In this document: positions 27,682 through 35,839 of the stretch, in pieces
How the letters are laid out: each line of letters opens with the position of its first letter
How positions within the stretch are numbered: the first letter of the stretch is position 1
Source: Gammaproteobacteria bacterium
Lineage (GTDB): Bacteria; Pseudomonadota; Gammaproteobacteria; Steroidobacterales; Foliamicaceae
Assembly: GCA_011523505.1 (NCBI GenBank)
Contig: WTGP01000029.1
Span: 1 to 54,206, forward strand
Direction: 5' to 3'
DNA length: 54,206 bases
The notes under the pieces: model-generated
Database searches by the model: none
Seen by the model: the letters and a program-made list of their open reading frames with translations, nothing else
What the model was told of the DNA's origin: nothing
Translations under genes and position numbers: made by a program

Positions 27682-28356
27682 TCAGGGCTTGCGTCCGATC
27701 ATCAGCGTGTTCGGAATGTCCCGCCAGGCGCAGGCAACGTCAAAGCCGGCCTCGGTCATGGCCTTGAGTTCCGTTTCCAGCGGGTAATACGTGTCCTCAC
27801 CGGCCCACTCCCTGAAGTGCTCGTAGGCCCGTTCTTCCCCGATGCCGCATGAAACGAGATGCGCCGCCCACTTTGCGTAGTCTTCGCTGCGGCGGGGCTC
27901 GCCGGCCGGCATCGTGACGTCGGCATTGACCAGCACGCCGCCCGGCGCAAGCGCGTTCAGGATCCGCTTGTAGAGTTGCGTTTTCTCCGTCATGGCCGGC
28001 ACATGGTGCAGCGCCAGCGACGCCGCGACCGCATCGCATTCCGGAAGGGGATCAAGAAACGACTGGCGGCGAAAACGAGCCCTTTCACCGAAGCGCTTCA
28101 GCCGCACGCGGGCCTGGGCGAGCATCTCCGGGTCCACGTCCAGCAACTCGACCGTGGCGCTTGCGCTTCTCTCCAGAATCGCTTCGGAAAGCGCGCCGGT
28201 CCCGGCTCCCAGGTCCAGCACCCGGCGCGGTTGCACGCGGGCGACTTCCCCTGCGGCCCGTCTCAGCGCCTGCTCGTAACCGGGAATCCAGGTGCGGATG
28301 GTCCGGTCGTAGACCTCGATTTCCAGGCGGAGATGCTGCTTTACGGAATGACTCAT
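27682..28356 (-). CDS. Class I SAM-dependent methyltransferase
   Basis: This 224-aa methyltransferase has motif I VLDLGAGTGALSEAI near residue 45, then VELLDVDPEML, DAVAASLALHHV and ALAPGGVLVNADV. The fold is that of generic small-molecule methyltransferases, and the acceptor cannot be inferred. The ATG at 28356 gives a compact N-terminus (MSHSVKQHLRLE). It is convergent with the M1 peptidase gene (44 nt apart, no clear terminator) and divergent from rppH by 72 nt. Nothing ties it to either neighbour. Confidence 0.85.
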   Translation of the reverse strand: MSHSVKQHLRLEIEVYDRTIRTWIPGYEQALRRAAGEVARVQPRRVLDLGAGTGALSEAILERSASATVELLDVDPEMLAQARVRLKRFGERARFRRQSFLDPLPECDAVAASLALHHVPAMTEKTQLYKRILNALAPGGVLVNADVTMPAGEPRRSEDYAKWAAHLVSCGIGEERAYEHFREWAGEDTYYPLETELKAMTEAGFDVACAWRDIPNTLMIGRKP

Positions 28357-28428
28357 GTTGGTGTGCTGTCCGGGAGTTACGCATCGTAATGCAAGCAGGG
28401 TATCCTTTCGCGGGAAGGGGAGAAATTC

Positions 28429-28938
28429 GTGGCGCCCGAGCAGGACATCATCGACCACAATGGCTATCGGCGCGGCGTCGGCATCGTCATATGGGACGGC
28501 CGCGACCGGGTTTTGCTCGCGCGCCGCAGCGACCGTCGTGGCTGGCAGTTTCCCCAGGGTGGCGTTCGGCAGGGGGAACCGCCCCGGGACGCCATGTACC
28601 GCGAACTGAAGGAAGAACTGGGGCTGGACCCGTCGCAGGTACGGGAAGTGGCGCGCATGGGCCGGTGGGTGAGTTACAAGCTGCCGCCCAGGTACCGGCG
28701 TTCGCGCGCGCCGCGCTGCATCGGACAGAAACAGCTCTGGTGGCTGCTGAGGCTAGCCTGCGCGGACGAGCGCGTTCGTCCCGACCTCGCCGAAGAGCCC
28801 GAATTCGACGATTGGAGCTGGGTGGATTACTGGCATCCCGCCGAGGAGGTCGTGTTCTTCAAGCGGTCCGTTTACCAGCAGGTTCTGGAGGAATTCGGGG
28901 AGCGCGTCGGCCTGCGGGCGACGGTGAACATGCGGTAA
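28429..28938 (+). CDS. rppH: RNA pyrophosphohydrolase (Nudix)
   Basis: This 169-aa Nudix hydrolase removes pyrophosphate from the 5' end of mRNAs and so triggers RNase E decay. The start is GTG at 28429, preceded by GGAAGGGGAG. Family marks are the N-terminal IDHNGYRRGVGIVIWD, WQFPQGGVRQGEPPRDAMYRELKEELGL (Nudix box) and the RYRRSRAPRCIGQKQLWWLLRL region. The C-terminus is short, as usual. It precedes the DUF6776-like gene by 33 nt and probably drives the bactofilin-erpA run as one transcription unit. Confidence 0.95.
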   Translation: MAPEQDIIDHNGYRRGVGIVIWDGRDRVLLARRSDRRGWQFPQGGVRQGEPPRDAMYRELKEELGLDPSQVREVARMGRWVSYKLPPRYRRSRAPRCIGQKQLWWLLRLACADERVRPDLAEEPEFDDWSWVDYWHPAEEVVFFKRSVYQQVLEEFGERVGLRATVNMR

Positions 28939-28971
28939 AGTAACCGGCAGGTTGGATTTCCGGGAACGGTT

Positions 28972-29649
28972 TTGCTGGGCCGCAACAAAGTCCTGGTATG
29001 GCGCGGGCGCTATTCCGTCGCGCTGTCTCTCTTCATCGCCCTGGTCTTCGCGGCCGGAGGGTTTGCCGGCTGGTCGCTGCAGCGCAACCTGGCCAGCGAC
29101 AGAATCGCGATGATGCAGGCGCGCATAGAAAACCTGGAACTGCGCAACCACGAACTCAACCAGATGATCGACGAGGAGGCGGCAGCAGCTCTTCGGTCCC
29201 AGGTCAGCGATCTGCAGAGCCAGGTGATGAATCAGCGCATGACCATCTATGGCCTGCAGGAAATCATTACCCCCCAGGAAGCCCGCGCCGGGCTGCGAAT
29301 TCATTCCGTCAACGTGGAGCCGGGCGGGGACGCCCGGGATTACAAGCTCAGCGTGGGCCTGACGCAGGCGTTGCTGTCGGACAACCAGCGCTGCCGCGGA
29401 CATCTGGAACTGGCCTTCGCCGGCACCCTGGACGGCGCGGGCCACGAACTCGGACTGCATGAAATCAGCCAGCTGACTGCGAGTCGGATAGAATTCAATT
29501 TTGAAAGCAGCACCGAGTTGCGCGCGAACGTGACCCTGCCCGCGAAATTCGAGCCCAGCAAAATCCGGGTACGCGTAACGCCCAGCCCGGAAGAGCAGCA
29601 CAGCTTTGAACGTGAATTTCCGTGGGCGCCGCTGGCGCCAAGGACATGA
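28972..29649 (+). CDS. DUF6776-like inner-membrane coiled-coil protein
   Basis: This 225-aa protein has one N-terminal membrane span (about residues 15-36, VALSLFIALVFAAGGFAGWSL) and a coiled coil at about 40-95 (MMQARIENLELRNHELNQMI, LRSQVSDLQSQVMNQ). A beta-rich C-terminal domain follows, presumably periplasmic. The start is TTG at 28972. I recall this gene as the usual bactofilin neighbour in pseudomonads (DUF6776); function unknown. It overlaps the bactofilin start (ATGA), suggesting that it anchors or positions the bactofilin polymer (inference). Confidence 0.75.
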   Translation: MLGRNKVLVWRGRYSVALSLFIALVFAAGGFAGWSLQRNLASDRIAMMQARIENLELRNHELNQMIDEEAAAALRSQVSDLQSQVMNQRMTIYGLQEIITPQEARAGLRIHSVNVEPGGDARDYKLSVGLTQALLSDNQRCRGHLELAFAGTLDGAGHELGLHEISQLTASRIEFNFESSTELRANVTLPAKFEPSKIRVRVTPSPEEQHSFEREFPWAPLAPRT

Positions 29650-30074
29650 AGAATCGACTGAACAACGCGGTTACGACTCTGGTCGGAAGTGACGCCAAAG
29701 TTACCGGCAACCTGATTTTCGACCGGGGGTGCCACGTGGCCGGCACCGTCAAGGGCGACGTGTCCGCGACGGACAACAAGAAGAGCGAACTTGCCGTCGC
29801 GCAGACCGGGCGCATAGAGGGCAACGCCAGGGCCGCGCGCATGCTGGTACAGGGCACGATCGTGGGCGACCTGAACTGCAGCGGAACGGTAACCCTTAAA
29901 TCCACCGCGCGCATCGAGGGTTCGATAGCGTACGGGCAGATCGAAATAGAAAAGGGCGCGGTCGTAAAGGGCCAGTTGCTGGTCGGTTCCGCGGATTCGG
30001 CCGGTAGCGTGGCTGCGCCCGGGCCCGGTTCGGAGTCGACTTCGACGAGCCGGATGCAACCGTCCCTGACCTGA
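29646..30074 (+). CDS. Bactofilin (polymer-forming cytoskeletal protein)
   Basis: This 142-aa protein has the right-handed beta-helical bactofilin core: SDAKVTGNLIFDRGCHVAGTVKGDV, then repeats of I/V-x-G spacing (GRIEGNARAARMLVQGTIVGDLN, TARIEGSIAYGQIEIEKGAVVKGQL). The C-terminal tail is Ser/Gly rich and disordered. Bactofilins polymerise without nucleotide and act in shape, stalk or cell-wall enzyme placement. ATG 29646 overlaps the upstream membrane-protein stop; an in-frame GTG at 29622 is an alternative start. erpA follows 9 nt later. Confidence 0.93.
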   Translation: MKNRLNNAVTTLVGSDAKVTGNLIFDRGCHVAGTVKGDVSATDNKKSELAVAQTGRIEGNARAARMLVQGTIVGDLNCSGTVTLKSTARIEGSIAYGQIEIEKGAVVKGQLLVGSADSAGSVAAPGPGSESTSTSRMQPSLT

Positions 30075-30083
30075 GTAACGGCC

Positions 30084-30446
30084 ATGGAACCGCAGATCTA
30101 CGGCGAACAACAGGACAGCGCTCCGCTGGTCTTTACCGAGGCCGCGGCCCGCAAGGTGGGACAGCTGCTGCAGGAAGAGGACAACTCCGCGCTGATGCTG
30201 CGGGTCTATATCTCCGGTGGGGGCTGTTCCGGCTTTCAGTACGGGTTTACGTTCGACGACCGGCGCGAGGAAGGCGACGCGTCGGTGGAGCAGCTGGGCG
30301 TAACCCTCCTGGTGGACCCCACCAGCCTGCAGTACCTGGAAGGCGCCGAGATCGACTTCAAGGACGACTTGAGCGGGGCACGCTTCGTTATCCGCAATCC
30401 GAACGCCCAGAGCACATGCGGATGCGGTTCGAGCTTTTCCGCCTGA
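30084..30446 (+). CDS. erpA: ErpA, A-type iron-sulfur cluster insertion protein
   Basis: This 120-aa A-type carrier delivers Fe-S clusters to apo-proteins, including isoprenoid synthesis enzymes. The three ligand cysteines are C48 ([11 protein letters not shown]), C112 and C114 (STCGCGSSF), in the exact family positions. The window encodes many 4Fe-4S clients (KorAB, the GltD-like protein, the RdhA-like protein, the PyrK-like protein). It sits in the conserved DUF6776-bactofilin-erpA order. The ATG start and length are normal for the family. Confidence 0.97.
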   Translation: MEPQIYGEQQDSAPLVFTEAAARKVGQLLQEEDNSALMLRVYISGGGCSGFQYGFTFDDRREEGDASVEQLGVTLLVDPTSLQYLEGAEIDFKDDLSGARFVIRNPNAQSTCGCGSSFSA

Positions 30447-30462
30447 GCTGCCCTGCGGTGCG

Positions 30463-30972
30463 ATGACATCCGTACTGGCCACCGCTCTGCTCTCACTTCT
30501 GCAAGGTCCCTACCTCCCCGCTCCCGACAACGAACCTCCCGCAAACGCGCCTCTTTGGGTAGCGGGGGAAACGGCCGAAGAGCACTCGTTTTCGGTGACA
30601 GCAGACTTCGATTGCCCGCCCGACACCACGGAAGGGCATCTGCAGGTTTCCATTTCCGATACGACGGTGCGCGCCGCCTTCTCGGCGGAGGAAGACACCG
30701 GGCGCAGGGTTTTTTCCGTTCGGGTTCCCGCCCGGCAGTTGCGTGGCCTGAGACCGGAACTCTTCTGTCCCGAGCCCGGCGACGCTCCCGGACCGGTTCT
30801 GCGGCTCAAGTCGAAGTTCACCGCCCAGGGCGCCCTGGTGTGCCGGGCTTCCACGGGTAAGCAAACGAGCGTCCAAACATCGGTCGCGCTGGATGCCTGG
30901 GTGCGCTGCCCTCCCCTGCCCGAGAAACCCCCCGCCGTGAACGAGGGCGTCCCGCCCTCGCAAATTGACTAG
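30463..30972 (+). CDS. Small secreted protein of unknown family with four cysteines
   Basis: This 169-aa protein does not match a family that I know. A short hydrophobic N-terminus (SVLATALLSLLQG) may be a signal peptide. Cys residues occur in DFDCPPD, ELFCPEP, ALVCRAS and WVRCPPL, enough for two disulfides, and the sequence is beta-rich with a proline-rich tail. It starts 16 nt after erpA on the same strand. Its TAG stop overlaps the convergent korB stop in a shared CTAG. Base composition is like its neighbours, which favours a real gene, but there is no functional evidence. Confidence 0.55.
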   Translation: MTSVLATALLSLLQGPYLPAPDNEPPANAPLWVAGETAEEHSFSVTADFDCPPDTTEGHLQVSISDTTVRAAFSAEEDTGRRVFSVRVPARQLRGLRPELFCPEPGDAPGPVLRLKSKFTAQGALVCRASTGKQTSVQTSVALDAWVRCPPLPEKPPAVNEGVPPSQID

Positions 30973-32024
30973 CGCAGCCGGTCCTGCAAGTCGGCCAGGG
31001 CGCCTGAGCCCGGACAAAGCCGATCGTACGGCAAGTCCGCCAGCGGCGTTTCGCCCAATCGCGCGAGTTCATGCATGTCCGCGCCGCCTTCCTCCACGAA
31101 CAGCAGGCCGGTGGCCACCTCTCCATTGCCCTGGCGGCGGCTGAGATAAGCCAGGGCCGCGCTGCGGTCGCTTGCATCGTACTCCTGGTCCAGTTTGCGC
31201 AGCAGGATGCTGCCTCCGCCGTGCAACTGGACCTGCTGCGCCTCGCCCACGCCGAGTTCGGCCTTGATTTCGACTTCCGGCGGAATGAAGTCCGTGTGGC
31301 CGATCGGATACGCGTTCTCGCGCGTAAAGCGGTAGCTCTTGGTCGAGCCCTCGTGGTCGTTGAACGTGACGCAGGGTGAAATCACGTCGATCATCGCAAA
31401 CCCGCGATGCGCGAGTCCGGCCTTGAGCAGCGGCACCAGCTGTGCGCGGTCTCCGGAAAACCCGCGGGCCACGAAGCCGCAACCCGAGGCAATCGCGAGC
31501 AGGCAGGGATCGATGGCCTGCTGTTCGTTCACCTCGCCGCGCTTGGCGGTGCTGCCGGTGTCGGCGGAGGCGGAAAACTGTCCCTTGGTGAGCCCGTAGA
31601 CGCCGTTGTCCTCGATCAGGTACAGCATGTTGAGGTTGCGGCGCATGGCGTGAACGAACTGGCCGACCCCGATGGACAGCGAATCGCCGTCGCCCGATAT
31701 TCCGATGTACTGCAGCCGGCCGTTGACCGCGGCGGCGCCGGTGGATACCGAAGGCATGCGCCCGTGGACCGAGTTGAAGCCGTGCGAGGAGGCTGCAAAG
31801 TACGCGGGCGTCTTGGACGAACATCCGATCCCGCTGAGCTTGCCCATGCGATGCGGCGGTATGGACAGCTCGAAGACCGCCTGGATCAGCGCGCCGGTGA
31901 TCGAGTCGTGCCCGCAGCCCGCGCAAAGCGTGGACATGCCGCCCTCGTAGTCGCGCATGGTCAGCCCCAGTTCGTTGCGGGCCAGGGCCGGGTGGCTGAC
32001 CTTGGGACGGGCGATATAGCTCAT
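30969..32024 (-). CDS. korB: 2-oxoacid:ferredoxin oxidoreductase, beta subunit
   Basis: This 351-aa subunit binds thiamine diphosphate and a 4Fe-4S cluster; with KorA it decarboxylates a 2-oxoacid (often 2-oxoglutarate) and reduces ferredoxin. Cluster cysteines fit C34 and C37 (STLCAGCGHDSIT), C68 (GIGCSS) and C218 (ISPCVTF). The ThDP/Mg motif is GDGDS (111-115) with EDNGVYGLTKGQ following. It is 24 nt downstream of korA and third in the operon started by the GltD-like gene. Specificity for 2-oxoglutarate rather than another 2-oxoacid is likely but unproven. Confidence 0.93.
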   Translation of the reverse strand: MSYIARPKVSHPALARNELGLTMRDYEGGMSTLCAGCGHDSITGALIQAVFELSIPPHRMGKLSGIGCSSKTPAYFAASSHGFNSVHGRMPSVSTGAAAVNGRLQYIGISGDGDSLSIGVGQFVHAMRRNLNMLYLIEDNGVYGLTKGQFSASADTGSTAKRGEVNEQQAIDPCLLAIASGCGFVARGFSGDRAQLVPLLKAGLAHRGFAMIDVISPCVTFNDHEGSTKSYRFTRENAYPIGHTDFIPPEVEIKAELGVGEAQQVQLHGGGSILLRKLDQEYDASDRSAALAYLSRRQGNGEVATGLLFVEEGGADMHELARLGETPLADLPYDRLCPGSGALADLQDRLR

Positions 32025-32048
32025 GCCGTGTTCTTCATCCGGCAGCGC

Positions 32049-33848
32049 CTAAGCCGCCCGGTCCCGCAGCATGTCCGCCTCCACCGCGCTGACGATCGAG
32101 GTCGCGGGGATCGGCATGCCGTTGTAGTGCAATACTTCCACGAGCTGCTCGGCGCGGCCGCCGGCCTCGTTGATCAGCAGCGTGCGCAACTGCGCGTCGC
32201 GGTTCTGCTCCACGACGTAAATGCGCTTGTGATCCTTCAGGAACGTCTCGACTTCCGCGCCGAAGGGGAAGGCATTGATCTTCATGTAGTCCAGCGCCAC
32301 GCCCCGTCCGGCCAGAATGTCCAGCGCCTCGCGGCAGGCGGAATGGCCGGTGCCCAGGGTGATCATTCCGGCCTGCGCGCCGGGGGCCGTGCGTATTTCG
32401 GCCCGCGGCACGATGGTGGCCGCATGGTCCCATTTCCTGCGCAGGCGATCCAGGACCTCCTGGTACTCGCCGGCGTTCTCGGTATAGCCGCCGTACATGT
32501 TGTGTCCCGACCCGCGGGTGAAGAAAGCCCCCTTTGGATGCTCGCCCGGCAGCGTGCGGTACGGCACGCCGTCGCCGTCCACGTCCAGGTAGCGATGGAA
32601 TGCTTCCATTTCCTCGAGCTGTTCGGCGCGCAATACCTTGCCTCGATCGGGCCGGTACTCGTCGTCCCAGGTCAGCTCCTCGCTCATCCAGTCGTTCATG
32701 CCCAGGTCCAGGTCCGAAAGCACGATCACCGGCGTCTGCAGCCTCTCGGCCAGGTCAAAGGCCGTTGCCGCCATTTCAAAGCACTCTTTCGGGGTGGAGG
32801 GGAAGAGCAGAACGTGGCGCGTGTCGCCGTGCGAGGCGTAGGCGCAGGACAGGATGTCGCCCTGCTGCGTGCGGGTCGGCATGCCGGTGGACGGACCCAC
32901 CCGCTGCACGTCGAACAGGACAGCCGGAATCTCCGCGTAGTAGCCGTAACCCAGGAACTCGGACATCAGCGAGATACCCGGGCCCGAGGTGGGCGTAAAG
33001 GCGCGGGCGCCGTTCCATCCGGCGCCCAGCACCATGCCGATCGCGGCCAGTTCGTCTTCGGCCTGGATCACGCAGTAATCGCGGGAGCCGTCCTCGGCGG
33101 TACGGAAGCGGCCGCAGAAACTGCGAAACGCGTCCATCAGCGAAGTGGACGGCGTAATCGGGTACCAGGCGCCGAACGTAGCGCCGCCATAAACGCAGCC
33201 CAGCGCCGCCGCCGTGTTGCCGTCGATGATGATTTGCGAGCCCGGACCCTCCATTGAGCGGGCCGTGAAAGGCAAGGGGCAGTGCAGGTTTTCCCGCGCG
33301 TAGTCGTAACCCAGGCCGATCGCGATCTGATTGGCCTCCAGCAGCGGCTTCTTGCGGGCGAACGTCTGCCGCAGCAACTCCCGGATGATGTCCAGATCGA
33401 GCTCCAGCAACGCGGCCAGCACGCCCACGTAGGCAATGTTCTTCATCAGGATGCGCGCGCGCGCATTGTCGAAGTTCTCGTTGCACATGCGCGCCAGCGG
33501 AACGCCCAGGATGTGCACGTCCTCGCGGCGCAGCACCTCGCGGCGCGGCCAGGTGGAGTCGTAGAGCAGGTAGCCGCCGGAGGTCAGCTCGCGAAGGTCG
33601 CGCTGATACGTCTCTGCGTTCATGGCCACCGCAATATCCACGCTGCCGGAGCGGGCCAGGTAGCCGCGGTGGCTGGCGCGCACTTCGTACCAGGTGGGCA
33701 GGCCCTGGATATTGGACGGGAAGTAGTTCTTGCCCGCGACCGGGATGCCCATCCTGAACAGGGTCTTCATCAGCAACGAATTGGCGCTGGCCGAGCCGGT
33801 GCCGTTAACGTTGGCGATGCGAATCGTGAAATCGTTGTCTGCCGGCAT
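32049..33848 (-). CDS. korA: 2-oxoacid:ferredoxin oxidoreductase, fused gamma-alpha subunit
   Basis: This 599-aa fusion has an N-terminal gamma domain (about 1-190: NGTGSASANSLLMKTLFRMGIPVAGKNYFPSNIQG-like, SGSVDIAVAMN) followed by the pyrimidine-binding alpha domain (about 205-450: ITPSTSLMDAF, QAEDELAAIGMVLGAGWNGARAFTPTSGPGISLM, GPSTGMPTRTQQGD). A C-terminal transketolase-like domain ends the protein (MITLGTGHSACREAL). The gamma-alpha order is that of two-subunit KorAB enzymes found in aerobes. It lies between the GltD-like gene (19 nt upstream) and korB. The ATG start gives a normal N-terminus. Confidence 0.94.
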   Translation of the reverse strand: MPADNDFTIRIANVNGTGSASANSLLMKTLFRMGIPVAGKNYFPSNIQGLPTWYEVRASHRGYLARSGSVDIAVAMNAETYQRDLRELTSGGYLLYDSTWPRREVLRREDVHILGVPLARMCNENFDNARARILMKNIAYVGVLAALLELDLDIIRELLRQTFARKKPLLEANQIAIGLGYDYARENLHCPLPFTARSMEGPGSQIIIDGNTAAALGCVYGGATFGAWYPITPSTSLMDAFRSFCGRFRTAEDGSRDYCVIQAEDELAAIGMVLGAGWNGARAFTPTSGPGISLMSEFLGYGYYAEIPAVLFDVQRVGPSTGMPTRTQQGDILSCAYASHGDTRHVLLFPSTPKECFEMAATAFDLAERLQTPVIVLSDLDLGMNDWMSEELTWDDEYRPDRGKVLRAEQLEEMEAFHRYLDVDGDGVPYRTLPGEHPKGAFFTRGSGHNMYGGYTENAGEYQEVLDRLRRKWDHAATIVPRAEIRTAPGAQAGMITLGTGHSACREALDILAGRGVALDYMKINAFPFGAEVETFLKDHKRIYVVEQNRDAQLRTLLINEAGGRAEQLVEVLHYNGMPIPATSIVSAVEADMLRDRAA

Positions 33849-33867
33849 GAGCCGTTCTACCAGTGCA

Positions 33868-35724
33868 CTAGGCGGCCGTGCGAACCCGCGCTTCCTTCGT
33901 CCCGGCCTCGGCCTTGCGCTTGCCGAGCGAACCCCGGGGCGGCCGCCCTTCGGCTTCGTGGTGCACGTACGGAGTCAGCAATTCGGATTTCTGCATGTCC
34001 CAGGCCGCCGTCGGGCAGCGTTCCGCGCACAGTCCGCAATGCACGCAAAGGTCCTCGTCCTTGACCATCACTCTTGCGGTCTGGGGCAGTTCGGCCGAAA
34101 CGTAAAGCGGCTGGTCGAGGTTGCGCGCCGGAACGGTAAGACGCTCCCGCAGGTCCTCCTCTTCCCCGTTCGGCGCGATGGTCAGGCAATGCACGGGACA
34201 GATGTCCACGCAGGCGTCGCATTCGATGCAAAGCGGGGCCTCGAATACCGTCTGTATATCGCAGTTCAGGCAACGTTGCGCTTCGCGCGCGGCCTGTTCG
34301 GGCGTAAAGCCCAGCTCCACCTCGATGTCCAGTTTGCGGAACCTCTTCTCCAGGCTCATGTGCTGCATGGCCCGCCTGGGCGCGGTCTCGTAATCGTTGG
34401 AATAACTCCACTCGTGGATGCCCATCTTGGCGGCCAGCAGGTTCATGCCGGGAGGCATGCGCTCGGTAATCGGCTCGCCCAGACAGTATTTGTGAATCGA
34501 AATGGCCGCCTGGTGGCCGTGCTCCACCGCCCAGATGATGTTCTCGGGGCCGAAGGCCGCGTCACCGCCGAAGAAGACGCCTTCGCGGGTGGATTCATAA
34601 GTGACGCGATCGACGATCGGAACGTCCCAGCGGTCGAAATCGATGCCGATGTCCCGCTCGACCCAGGGGAAAGCGGTTTCCTGGCCGATCGCCAGGATCA
34701 CGTCGTCGCAGGGGAAGAACTCCTGGCCGGTGATGCGGGTGTCCATGATCCTTCCGTCAACGATGTCGTATTCCATCAGGTCGAAGACCATGCCCTTGAG
34801 CTTCCCGTCCTCGACCACGAATTCCTTCGGCGAGTGGTTCACGACGATTTCCACTTTTTCTTCTTCGGCGTCTTCCAGCTCCCAGTCGGAAGCCTTGAAA
34901 AAGCCGCGCGGCTTGCGCGCCATGACCTTTACGTCGCTGGCACCCAGGCGCAGCGAGGTACGGCAGCAGTCCATGGCCGTGTTGCCGACGCCGATGATGA
35001 GCACCCGCTCTCCGATGGAGTCCAGGTGGCCGAAAGCCACGCTTTCCAGCCACTCGATGCCGATATGTATGGACTTGGTGTCGTACCGCCCGGGCAGGTT
35101 CAGCTCCTTGCCCTTGGGCGCCCCGGTGCCCACGAAAACCGCGTCGTAGCCGCCGTTGTCCAGCAGGTCGCGCATGCTCTTGATCTCGTGGCCCAGACGC
35201 AGGTCGACGTCCATGCGCAGGATCTGATCCATTTCCTCGTCCAGGACTTCGACCGGCAGCCGGAACGCCGGGATGTTGGTGCGCATCAGGCCGCCCGGCT
35301 TGTCCAGCGACTCGTACATGACCAGTTCGTACCCGAGCGGCGCCAGGTCGTTGGCTACCGTCAGAGAGGCGCAGCCGGCGCCGATCAGCGCCACGCGCTT
35401 GCCGTTCTTTTCCTTCGGCGCGGTGGGCAGCCGATGGTCGATGTCGCCGCGCAGGTCCGCCGCCACGCGCTTGAGCCGGCAGATCGCCACCGGCTTTTCC
35501 TCCACCCGGCCGCGCCGGCAGACCGGCTCGCAGGGACGGTCGCAAACCCGGCCCAGGATCGCGGGGAACACGTTGGACTTGCGGTTGAGCATGTAGGCAT
35601 CGGCGTAGCGTCCCTGCGCAATCAGCCGGATGTACTCGGGTATGTCGGTGTGCGCCGGGCAGCCCCACTGGCAATCGACAACGCGATGGAAATAGTCTGG
35701 GTTACTTATATCGGTGGGCTGCAT
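33868..35724 (-). CDS. GltD-like NAD(P)H-dependent flavoprotein with extra 4Fe-4S ferredoxin domain
   Basis: This 618-aa redox protein begins with the cysteine-rich Fer4_20 domain of glutamate synthase small subunits (C18, C22, C61, C65, C69). An FAD site follows (VALIGAGCAS, with Cys-Ala-Ser where Pro-Ala-Gly is common) and an NAD(P) site (VLIIGVGNTAMDCC). The C-terminus carries two ferredoxin motifs, CIECDACVDICP and CVHCGLCAERCP. Directly upstream of korA-korB, it probably moves electrons between ferredoxin from the 2-oxoacid reaction and NAD(P), as suggested for similar proteins in Thauera-type KGOR clusters (recalled). ATG 35724 follows a GGGG Shine-Dalgarno sequence. Confidence 0.88.
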   Translation of the reverse strand: MQPTDISNPDYFHRVVDCQWGCPAHTDIPEYIRLIAQGRYADAYMLNRKSNVFPAILGRVCDRPCEPVCRRGRVEEKPVAICRLKRVAADLRGDIDHRLPTAPKEKNGKRVALIGAGCASLTVANDLAPLGYELVMYESLDKPGGLMRTNIPAFRLPVEVLDEEMDQILRMDVDLRLGHEIKSMRDLLDNGGYDAVFVGTGAPKGKELNLPGRYDTKSIHIGIEWLESVAFGHLDSIGERVLIIGVGNTAMDCCRTSLRLGASDVKVMARKPRGFFKASDWELEDAEEEKVEIVVNHSPKEFVVEDGKLKGMVFDLMEYDIVDGRIMDTRITGQEFFPCDDVILAIGQETAFPWVERDIGIDFDRWDVPIVDRVTYESTREGVFFGGDAAFGPENIIWAVEHGHQAAISIHKYCLGEPITERMPPGMNLLAAKMGIHEWSYSNDYETAPRRAMQHMSLEKRFRKLDIEVELGFTPEQAAREAQRCLNCDIQTVFEAPLCIECDACVDICPVHCLTIAPNGEEEDLRERLTVPARNLDQPLYVSAELPQTARVMVKDEDLCVHCGLCAERCPTAAWDMQKSELLTPYVHHEAEGRPPRGSLGKRKAEAGTKEARVRTAA

Positions 35725-35757
35725 GCAAGCCCCGCGGGAGGAACGGCCGGATGCTCG

Positions 35758-35776
35758 AACTTGAATTATACAAGTT
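35758..35776. promoter_or_regulatory. Perfect inverted repeat AACTTG-N7-CAAGTT over the operon -10 region
   Basis: The arms AACTTG (35758-35763) and CAAGTT (35771-35776) flank AATTATA. The minus-strand -10 hexamer TATAAT (35765-35770) lies in the spacer, with TTGCCA at 35786-35791 as a possible -35 (15-bp spacing). A repressor bound here would block the promoter of the GltD-like/korA/korB operon. No regulator gene lies adjacent, and the repeat does not match FNR or IscR sites that I know. Confidence 0.5.
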
Positions 35777-35839
35777 GGGCAGCCTTGGCAAAGAAAATAG
35801 TTCTGGCCCGGAGAACGGATTAGCGGCCATAATTGCGCC

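Noticed and set aside
31407..35823. Two long plus-strand frames (616 and 697 codons)
   Set aside because: Both are antisense to korA/korB and the GltD-like gene and show no domain.
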